DNA of 64,000 nt, taken from assembly GCA_030746775.1 (NCBI GenBank), contig JASLLZ010000001.1, positions 40,175 through 104,174 on the forward strand, written 5' to 3'. The position numbers and the translations under genes were made by a program. The notes beneath the pieces are model-generated. The model was not told the origin of the DNA. It saw nothing but the letters and a program-made list of their open reading frames with translations, and searched no databases. The stretch is from Rhodospirillales bacterium. GTDB taxonomy: Bacteria > Pseudomonadota > Alphaproteobacteria > Rhodospirillales > JASLLZ01. This document shows positions 57,232-64,000 of this stretch, piece after piece. Within the stretch, counting starts at the first letter, position 1; each line of letters opens with the position of its first letter.

Positions 57232-58458
57232 GTGAACGAACGACCGAAGAAGAACGGACCGATCGCTTCCGAGAGCCGGGGGCGCGGACCCGCCCCCGTG
57301 CTGAGTTATGGTTTTCGGCCTTTTTTTCTAGCCGCCGGCGCCTATGGCGCACTCTCCCTTGCCTTTTGGGTGGGGACTTACGCTGGGATCTTGACGCTGC
57401 CCGGCCATTTGGCGCCATCGCTGTGGCACGGCCACGAAATGCTATTCGGTTTCGCCGCCGCCGTCATTTCCGGTTTTCTGCTGACCGCCGTCTCGGCGTG
57501 GACGGGGTCGCCTCCCGTCAGCGGCGGGCATCTTGGCGGCTTGGTGGCGTTGTGGCTCATGGGACGGGTTGCCTTCTGGCTAACCGATATTGTGAACCCT
57601 CTGACCGTCGCGGCCCTCGACCTTGTCTACCTTCCCGTTCTCATCGTCTTCGTGATTCGCCGGCTGCTGGCCGCCGACCAGCGCCGAAACCTGATATTTC
57701 CCGTTCTGCTCGGGCTCTTGTTCGCCGCCAATCTGCTTTACCATTGGGAGGCCGTGGGCTGGGGTGCCGACACGGCGCGGGTCGGATTGCGACTGTCGAT
57801 CTACGTCTTCGCCCTATTGATCGCCGCCATCGGCGGGCGCATCGTGCCCAGTTTCACCGCCAATGCTCTCAAGAAGCGGGGCGATGAGGCCGACGTACGG
57901 TCGATTCCCGTGGTCGAGAAACTGGTCATGGTTTCCATGGTAGCGGCGGCCGCGGCGGATATCGTGGAACCCGGTGGGATGATTGCCGGCGGTCTTGCCG
58001 TGGTCGCGGCCGTTCTGCTGATGCTTCGCATGCGCTATTGGCGGGCTCTCAAGACCCTGGGCGAGCCGATCCTCTGGATTCTTCATCTCGGGCATGCCTG
58101 GTTGGCGGTCGCATTCGCCTGTTCCGCCGTGGCCGGATTGACCGGTCTATTTCCCCAAGGAGCCGCCCTGCACGCCTTCACCAGTGGAGCCATCGGCACT
58201 ACGGTCATTGGCATGATGACACGTGTCGCCCTGGGCCACACGGGCCGGGCCCTCAAGGCATCGCCGCTCACGGTCGTCGCCTACCTTCTGGTCACCGGGG
58301 CCGCCCTTTTGCGGGTCGCCGCGGCGGCCATGTTTCCCCTGCACGCTGAAATTTGGATTCTTGCGTCAGGCGGGCTGTGGAGCCTGGCGTTTTCTCTTTA
58401 CGTGGTGATCTACTGGCCGGTGCTCACCGGTCCGCGTATCGAGCAGTCGACGCCTTGA
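57232..58458 (+). CDS. NnrS family protein
   Basis: YGFRPFFLAAGAYGALSLAFWVG; LWHGHEMLFGFAAAVISGFLLTAVSAWTG; GGRIVPSFTANAL; TRVALGHTGR. Confidence 0.93.
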   Translation: MNERPKKNGPIASESRGRGPAPVLSYGFRPFFLAAGAYGALSLAFWVGTYAGILTLPGHLAPSLWHGHEMLFGFAAAVISGFLLTAVSAWTGSPPVSGGHLGGLVALWLMGRVAFWLTDIVNPLTVAALDLVYLPVLIVFVIRRLLAADQRRNLIFPVLLGLLFAANLLYHWEAVGWGADTARVGLRLSIYVFALLIAAIGGRIVPSFTANALKKRGDEADVRSIPVVEKLVMVSMVAAAAADIVEPGGMIAGGLAVVAAVLLMLRMRYWRALKTLGEPILWILHLGHAWLAVAFACSAVAGLTGLFPQGAALHAFTSGAIGTTVIGMMTRVALGHTGRALKASPLTVVAYLLVTGAALLRVAAAAMFPLHAEIWILASGGLWSLAFSLYVVIYWPVLTGPRIEQSTP

Positions 58459-58476
58459 GCGGCTAATCCAACGTCT

Positions 58477-59172
58477 TCAGAAATCGCTGCGGTCGTGGCA
58501 GTAATTGCGTAGTCGCTCGATATCGGTGAGTTCGACCTTGTTACCCTTGGTGACGACGCCGATGGTTTTAAGCTTGGCCAATGCCCGAGAAAGGCTTTCC
58601 GGCTTCATGCCGAGGCGGGCGGCGACCAGGGTCTTGTCGTAGGGAAGCCGTACGACCTGGGTATCCGATCCGTCGTCGCTCAGACTGAGCAGAAAATTGC
58701 CCAGCCGCTGCGGGGTCGAATTGGCTTGCAGTTGCTCTATGTGCTTGACCATGCGGCGCAGCCTCATCGACATGGCTGTCAGCATACCCAGGGCCAAATC
58801 GCTGTCGCTGCGGAGGTTGGCGACAAAGGGTCGGCCCGGGATCTCGAGGAGCCGCGATTCGTTTACCGCTTCGGCACTTGCCGGATAGTCGCGGGCCATG
58901 AATATGGCCGCCTCGGCGATGGTCTCGCCCGGCTTTATGATGGCAATCACCGCCTGTTCGCCATTGGGGTTGTCGCGGTAGACCTTCACCCAGCCGTTGA
59001 GTACCAGATAGAACCGTTCAGCCGGCTCGCCGCGCACGAACAGAACCTTGCCCCGCGGGATTTCGACGACGCGAGAACTCCGGAGCAGGGTCTCGAGAGC
59101 GTCTTTGGGCAGGCCCGCGAAGAGCGGTGCCCGGCCCACGATCTTGAAGTCATCGGCGCTGATTGTTGTCAT
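58477..59172 (-). CDS. Crp/Fnr family transcriptional regulator
   Basis: cNMP-binding fold (GKVLFVRGEPAERFYLVLNGWVKVYRDNPNGEQAVIAI) and HTH (LPYDKTLVAARLGMKPESLSRALAKL). Confidence 0.93.
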   Translation of the reverse strand: MTTISADDFKIVGRAPLFAGLPKDALETLLRSSRVVEIPRGKVLFVRGEPAERFYLVLNGWVKVYRDNPNGEQAVIAIIKPGETIAEAAIFMARDYPASAEAVNESRLLEIPGRPFVANLRSDSDLALGMLTAMSMRLRRMVKHIEQLQANSTPQRLGNFLLSLSDDGSDTQVVRLPYDKTLVAARLGMKPESLSRALAKLKTIGVVTKGNKVELTDIERLRNYCHDRSDF

Positions 59173-59193
59173 AACCCCATCTTTAACGGCCCC

Positions 59194-59206
59194 TGCCAAA
59201 TTGGCA
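59194..59206. promoter_or_regulatory. Perfect 13-bp palindrome TGCCAAATTGGCA, candidate operator upstream of Crp/Fnr gene
   Basis: TGCCAA-A-TTGGCA, 22 bp upstream of the proposed start at 59172. Confidence 0.35.
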
Positions 59207-59219
59207 CGGGAACCTCATG

Positions 59220-60374
59220 TTAACCCGAAACCACGTCGCGGCCCAATACGGCGTGCCATTCGGCGCGCACACCGGCGTTCGTCTCGTCGGCCATGCGACA
59301 ATTACCGAGGCGTTCCATCTGGGACCGGTCCAAGTGCCGCGCAAGCGCCCAGACGGCCATCGCCCGAACCAGGGGTGAGCCATCGTCAAGGCATTCACGG
59401 GCCGCATCGGCGAGCGACGCATCGGCGCTATTACCGATGGCGATCAGCACGTTGCGCACGAACCGGTCGCGCCCCGTGCGCTTGATTGGCGAGCCCGCGA
59501 AGAGGCGACGAAAACGGGCATCGTCGAGTTTCACCAGTTCGGCAAGCCGGGGCGCCGCCAATTCATCGCGAGGGGGGAAGGTCTCGTCGTCGGCCGGCGT
59601 GGCGAATTTGTTCCACGGACAGGCGGCGAGACAGTCATCGCAGCCGTATATGCGATTGCCCATGAGGGCGCGCAGCCCGGATGCAATGGCGCCCTTGTGC
59701 TCGATGGTCAGGTACGAAACGCAGCGCCGGGGTTCGATACGATAGGGTTCGGCAAGGGCGTCCGTCGGACAGGCGTCGCGGCACCGGTCGCAGGTGCCGC
59801 AGAGATCGGTGGTCGGGGTATCGGGGGCGATGTCGAGCGTTGTGAACACCTCTCCCAGGAAGAGCCAGGAGCCGAAGCGGCGCGATACCAGGTTGGTATG
59901 CTTTCCCTGCCAACCGACGCCGGCGCGCGCCGCCAGGGGCTTTTCCATGACCGGCGCCGTATCGACGAAAACCTTGACGTCGCAGGAGTAAGATTCCGCT
60001 ATCCAGCGGGCCAAACTCTTGAGACGTTTCTTGAGGACGATGTGGTAGTCGCGTCCGCGGGCATAGACGCTTACCGTTGCCCGGTCGCGCCGGCCCAGCG
60101 ACGCCAGCGGATCGCCGGCGGGCGCATAGCTGGCGCCAAGCGAGACAACGCTGCGTGCTTCCGCCCACAGGGCCCGGGGGCTCGCCCGGCGCTCCGCTGT
60201 CCGGGCCATCCAGCCCATGTCACCGTGCAGGCCACGGGCCAGAAATGCCGCAAGGTGGGTCCCCGGCGTTCCGTCGTCGGCGGCCGCGGCGAAGCCGGCG
60301 GCATCGAATCCCGCCGCCACGGCCTTCTCGCGGATGGCCTCCTTGATCCCCGCCACCTCTCCCTCGCCAGGCAA
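59220..60374 (-). CDS. queG: Epoxyqueuosine reductase
   Basis: CGTCDRCRDACPTDAL and DDCLAACPWNKFA Fe-S motifs; C-terminal HEAT-like region. Confidence 0.93.
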   Translation of the reverse strand: MPGEGEVAGIKEAIREKAVAAGFDAAGFAAAADDGTPGTHLAAFLARGLHGDMGWMARTAERRASPRALWAEARSVVSLGASYAPAGDPLASLGRRDRATVSVYARGRDYHIVLKKRLKSLARWIAESYSCDVKVFVDTAPVMEKPLAARAGVGWQGKHTNLVSRRFGSWLFLGEVFTTLDIAPDTPTTDLCGTCDRCRDACPTDALAEPYRIEPRRCVSYLTIEHKGAIASGLRALMGNRIYGCDDCLAACPWNKFATPADDETFPPRDELAAPRLAELVKLDDARFRRLFAGSPIKRTGRDRFVRNVLIAIGNSADASLADAARECLDDGSPLVRAMAVWALARHLDRSQMERLGNCRMADETNAGVRAEWHAVLGRDVVSG

Positions 60375-60425
60375 GAAAAATATATGGTATCACCGGGGCG
60401 ACGGCCAACAGAGCGAGAAAAGACC

Positions 60426-60911
60426 ATGGGGCTGAAATTCACGGTGCTCTACATCGCCCTCATCGTGGCGGTGAACTACGCCTTCACCCAGGTGCCGCCG
60501 ATCACCCTCGCCGACGGCACGGTGTGGCCGCCGGTTTCCCTCGTCGTCGGCTTCGTCTTCGTGGTGCGCGACTTCGCCCAGCGCGAGATCGGCCACCGGG
60601 TGCTGCTGGCCATGCTGATCGGCGCGGTCCTCTCCTATTTCATGGCCGACCCCTTCGTCGCCGTCGCCAGCGCCGCCGCCTTCGCGGTCAGCGAGCTGGC
60701 CGACTGGGCGGTCTACAGCTTCACGAAAAGGCCGCTTTCGCAGCGCATTCTTTATTCGAGCGCCCTCGGGGCGCCCATCGATTCAGGCGTCTTCCTGGCC
60801 GGCATCGGTCTCTTCTCGGCCACCGGCGTCGCCGCCATGACACTGAGCAAGATGGCCGGCGCGGTCTTGGTATGGTGGATCGTGCGTCGCCGCGAGGCAG
60901 CGGCGGGGTAG
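60426..60911 (+). CDS. VUT family queuosine precursor transporter (YhhQ type)
   Basis: Multi-TM; VVRDFAQREIGHRVLLAMLIGAVLSYFMADPFVAVASAAAFAVSELADWAVYSFTKRP; in the que block. Confidence 0.85.
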   Translation: MGLKFTVLYIALIVAVNYAFTQVPPITLADGTVWPPVSLVVGFVFVVRDFAQREIGHRVLLAMLIGAVLSYFMADPFVAVASAAAFAVSELADWAVYSFTKRPLSQRILYSSALGAPIDSGVFLAGIGLFSATGVAAMTLSKMAGAVLVWWIVRRREAAAG

Positions 60912-60917
60912 GGCCTA

Positions 60918-61382
60918 TTACCCTCGCCCGCGATAGGGCGCCACGCCGGGATCGGCGATCCACAACCCCTTGGGCGGGGCCGCGGTCTGGTAGAAGACGT
61001 CGATGGGCATGCCGCCGCGGGGGTAGAAATAGCCGCCGATGCGCAGCCACTTCGGCCTGACCTCCTTGACCAGTCGCTTGGCGATCCTCACCGTCACGTC
61101 CTCGTGAAAGGCGCCATGGTTGCGGAACGACGCCAGATACAGTTTTAGTGATTTGCTCTCGACGATGCGGCGGCCCGGCACATAATCGATGACAAGGTGG
61201 GCAAAGTCGGGCTGGCCGGTCACCGGGCACAGCGCCGTGAACTCGGGACAGGTGAAGCGCACAACGTAGTCGGTGCCGGCGTGGGGGTTGGCAACGCAAT
61301 CGATCCGCGCTTCGTCGGGCGAGGCCGGAATCTCCGTCCTGGTCCCCAACTGGGCCGGTGTCCGAGAGGCTTTCTTGGCCAT
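60918..61382 (-). CDS. queF: NADPH-dependent 7-cyano-7-deazaguanine reductase
   Basis: [49 protein letters not shown]. Confidence 0.95.
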   Translation of the reverse strand: MAKKASRTPAQLGTRTEIPASPDEARIDCVANPHAGTDYVVRFTCPEFTALCPVTGQPDFAHLVIDYVPGRRIVESKSLKLYLASFRNHGAFHEDVTVRIAKRLVKEVRPKWLRIGGYFYPRGGMPIDVFYQTAAPPKGLWIADPGVAPYRGRG

Positions 61383-61391
61383 GGCGTTTCC

Positions 61392-62519
61392 CTATAGCGG
61401 TTCGATGTCACCTTGCGCCTGCTGTTGGGCGAAGGCGGCGGCAAAGGCATCGAAGGTGGCGCCCGCGATGGCGTCCCGCATGGCCGCCATCAGGTCCTGA
61501 TAATAGGTCAGGTTGTGCCAGGTCAACAGCATGGAACCGAGGATCTCGCCGCTCCGTACCAGGTGGTGCAGGTAGGCGCGGCCGTAATCGCGACAGGCCG
61601 GGCAGGCGCAGGCGCTGTCCACGGGGCGCGGATCTTCGGCGTGGCGGGCGTTGCGCAGGTTCACCGCGCCCCGCCGCGTGAAGGCCTGTCCGGTGCGGCC
61701 CGAGCGTGTCGGCAGCACGCAATCGAACATGTCGATGCCGCGCGCCACGGCGCCGATCAGATCGGCCGGCTTGCCGACGCCCATCAGGTAGCGCGGCCGG
61801 TCGTCGGGCAGCAAGGGCAGGCAGGTGTCGAGAACCCGGAAGGTTGTTTCCTGGCCCTCGCCGACGGCCAGGCCGCCGACGGCATAACCGTCGAAACCCA
61901 TCTCGACCAGCGTTTCCGCCGATTCGCGGCGCAGGTCATCGTAAACGCTGCCCTGGACGATGCCGAAAAGGCCCGAGCCCGCACGGCCGGCGAAGGCGGC
62001 GCGCGAGCGTTCGGCCCAGGCCATGGACAGGCGCATGGATTTGGCCGCCGTTGCCTCGTCGGCCGGCCACGGCGTGCATTCGTCGAAAGCCATGACGATG
62101 TCGGCGCCCAGGATGTCCTGGATCTCGATGGAGCGCTCGGGCGTAAGCTCGAAAAGGGCCCCATCGATGTGGGAGCGGAAGGTAACGCCGGCCTCGCTCA
62201 CCGTCCTCAATTCGGCCAGGGACATCACCTGGAAGCCGCCCGAGTCGGTAAGGATGGGGCCAGGCCAGTTCATGAAACGGTGCAGGCCTCCCAGACGTTG
62301 CACGCGTTCGGCGCCGGGACGCAACATCAGGTGGTAGGTATTGCCCAAGATGACCTGGGCGCCCGTCTCCGCCACCGCGTCCGGGGTCATCGCCTTGACC
62401 GCCGCAGCCGTGCCGACGGGCATGAAGGCGGGCGTCTCGATGACCCCATGGGCCGTCGAAATCCGCCCCGACCTGGCTCGGCCGTCGGTAGTCAGCAGCT
62501 CGAATCCAAAGCCGCTCAC
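61392..62519 (-). CDS. tgt: tRNA-guanine transglycosylase
   Basis: [57 protein letters not shown]-x-C-x2-C zinc site. Confidence 0.96.
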   Translation of the reverse strand: MSGFGFELLTTDGRARSGRISTAHGVIETPAFMPVGTAAAVKAMTPDAVAETGAQVILGNTYHLMLRPGAERVQRLGGLHRFMNWPGPILTDSGGFQVMSLAELRTVSEAGVTFRSHIDGALFELTPERSIEIQDILGADIVMAFDECTPWPADEATAAKSMRLSMAWAERSRAAFAGRAGSGLFGIVQGSVYDDLRRESAETLVEMGFDGYAVGGLAVGEGQETTFRVLDTCLPLLPDDRPRYLMGVGKPADLIGAVARGIDMFDCVLPTRSGRTGQAFTRRGAVNLRNARHAEDPRPVDSACACPACRDYGRAYLHHLVRSGEILGSMLLTWHNLTYYQDLMAAMRDAIAGATFDAFAAAFAQQQAQGDIEPL

Positions 62520-63553
62520 GGTGCCTCGCTCCTACTCAGCAGGCAGGCGTCGCCGTAGGAATAGAAACGATAGCCGGTGTCCCTGGCATGAGCGTAGGCG
62601 TGCTTCATGCGCCGCGTTCCGGCGAAGGCCGCGACCAGCATGAAAAGAGTCGAGCGCGGCAGGTGAAAATTTGTCAGCAGCCGATCGACCGTCCTGAAGC
62701 GGTAGCCGGGCGTGATGAAGATGTCGGTCTCTCCGGCGAAAGGACGGAGCCATCCAGCCGCATCGGTCGCCGCCTCCAAGAGGCGTAGCGCCGTCGAACC
62801 CACCGCCACCACTTGGCTTCCGCGCTTGCGGGCGGCGTTGACGGCGGTGACCGCGTGGGCGGTAATCTCACCCCATTCGGCGTGCATCTTATGATCGGCC
62901 ACGTCTTCGACCGTGACCGGCAGAAAGGTGCCGGCGCCGACGTGGAGCGTGAGCGTGATCCGCTTGATCCCCTGCGCGTCAAGGCCGTCCAAGAGCCCGG
63001 GCGTGAAGTGCAGGCCGGCCGTCGGCGCCGCCACGGCGCCCGGTATGCGGGCGAACATGGTTTGGTAATCGTCCGGGTCCCGGGGGTCGGAAAGGTCGGG
63101 ACGCTTGATATAAGGGGGCAGCGGCATGGCGCCGAAGCGCGCCAGGGCGGCTTCCAGATCGGCGCCGCCATGGGCGAAGGAAAGCGTTATCTCGCCGGCC
63201 TCGCCTTTGGATTTTACTTCGGCCGCGAAGCCGGGTGCAAAATCTATGCGGTCGCCGTTCTTAAGCCGCCGCGCCGGCCGCGCGAAGGCTTTCCAGGTCG
63301 TGGCGTCGACGGCCTTGTGCAGCGTCACCTCGACCTTGGCCCGGCCGCGCCGACCCGCCAGGCGCGCCGGGATGACCTTGGTGTTGTTGAAAACCAGGAG
63401 GTCGCCCGGGCGCAGGTGGCGGGGAAGGTCGGACATGCGGGCGTCCACAAGTTCATGGTGGACCACCAGAAGACGCGCCGCATCCCTTGGCGTCATCGGC
63501 CTTTGCGCGATGCAGGCGCGGGGGAGATCGAAGTCGAACGTGTCCACCTTCAT
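62516..63553 (-). CDS. queA: S-adenosylmethionine:tRNA ribosyltransferase-isomerase
   Basis: [67 protein letters not shown] overlap with tgt. Confidence 0.96.
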   Translation of the reverse strand: MKVDTFDFDLPRACIAQRPMTPRDAARLLVVHHELVDARMSDLPRHLRPGDLLVFNNTKVIPARLAGRRGRAKVEVTLHKAVDATTWKAFARPARRLKNGDRIDFAPGFAAEVKSKGEAGEITLSFAHGGADLEAALARFGAMPLPPYIKRPDLSDPRDPDDYQTMFARIPGAVAAPTAGLHFTPGLLDGLDAQGIKRITLTLHVGAGTFLPVTVEDVADHKMHAEWGEITAHAVTAVNAARKRGSQVVAVGSTALRLLEAATDAAGWLRPFAGETDIFITPGYRFRTVDRLLTNFHLPRSTLFMLVAAFAGTRRMKHAYAHARDTGYRFYSYGDACLLSRSEAP

Positions 63554-63760
63554 GGTGCGGCCTCGGGCAAAGGGGAGGGCGCGAACGTTACACGAGGAAG
63601 AGGAAGACGGCCACTCCCGGCGGGTGTCCGTTTGGGGTTGTTTCGACGATCGCCAATTCACGCGATCTTGATCGCCCGTGTGGGGCAGGGGCCTTTCCGG
63701 CGTGACCAAGGCTCGTCACTATGTCCTAGATATCCGGATCGCAAGTAGAGGAAAAAAAGG

Positions 63761-63923
63761 ATGCGCGCAGTTTTGCTTGTCTGCCTGGGTCTTTTGGCCG
63801 CAACGCCCGTCGGGGCCGAAAACCCGACGCCCTATTCCGGGACCAAGGTGATCGAGACGGGTTCCCCCTTCGCCGCCTTCGTTGCCAAGCTTACGGCGGC
63901 GGTGAGCGCCAACAAGATGGGCC
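63761..63923 (+). pseudogene. DUF302-like secreted protein, 3'-truncated
   Basis: MRAVLLVCLGLLAATPVGAENPTPYSGTKVIETGSPFAAFVAKLTAAVSANKMGL, then similarity ends at a junction. Confidence 0.55.
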
Positions 63924-64000
63924 TACATCCAGGACGTTGTAGCCTTTCCAGCCATCTGAATAGACGATGCTGTCAGGGACGACCTTGCGCTTGATGATTG
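63924..64000 (-). mobile_element. IS1595 (ISXO2-like) transposase fragment
   Basis: Reverse complement encodes IIKRKVVPDSIVYSDGWKGYNVLDV, characteristic of IS1595-family DDE transposases; expected C-terminal part absent at the junction. Confidence 0.65.

Noticed and set aside
60375-60425. PreQ1 riboswitch ahead of the yhhQ-type gene
   Set aside because: Upstream sequence is very short and no convincing preQ1 aptamer consensus was seen.

Overview
High-GC alphaproteobacterial chromosomal segment, Rhodospirillales-like by gene content (inference). The housekeeping parts are: an F0 ATP synthase operon (atpI-B-E-F'-F), smc, a DsbA-like thioredoxin, a DUF721/DciA-like gene, mutY, apt, rpsD, tRNA-Thr(GGT), gluQ-type glutamyl-Q tRNA synthetase, a PHA block (phaR, PhaC-like, phaA, phaB), an NnrS/Crp-Fnr pair and a queuosine block (queG, yhhQ-type transporter, queF, tgt, queA). 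Between ~9.5 and 43.8 kb lies a large accessory catabolic region: an RpiR regulator, class III aminotransferase, TAXI-TRAP transporter, orphan DctP, DapA-like aldolase, VOC protein, three D-2-hydroxyacid dehydrogenases, MR/MLE enolase, L-aspartate dehydrogenase, MmgE/PrpD, two Asp/Glu-racemase-superfamily proteins, two-subunit aconitase X, SDR, D-threonine-aldolase/hydroxyaspartate-type PLP enzyme, a duplicated cyclase fusion, an M19 dipeptidase homologue and an amino-acid ABC transporter. A PPK2 / divergent class III cyclase-like / CYTH-CHAD / ParA block sits inside it. Most notable observations: (1) two Asp/Glu-racemase paralogues that each keep only one, and a different one, of the two catalytic cysteines; (2) a five-gene operon (racemase-PrpD-AspDH-MLE-D-2-HDH) divergent from aconitase X, a candidate undescribed imino/hydroxy-amino-acid pathway; (3) a polyphosphate-linked module with a divergent cyclase and a 30-aa membrane peptide; (4) repeated candidate operators near the RpiR gene and the TRAP operon; (5) a gene-fragment scar at the 3' end of tRNA-Thr; (6) a 185-bp out-of-frame overlap between a PHA companion protein and the PhaC-like gene; (7) a DUF302 gene and an IS1595-like transposase both truncated at one junction at the window end. 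All calls come from reading translations by eye; no database search was run.
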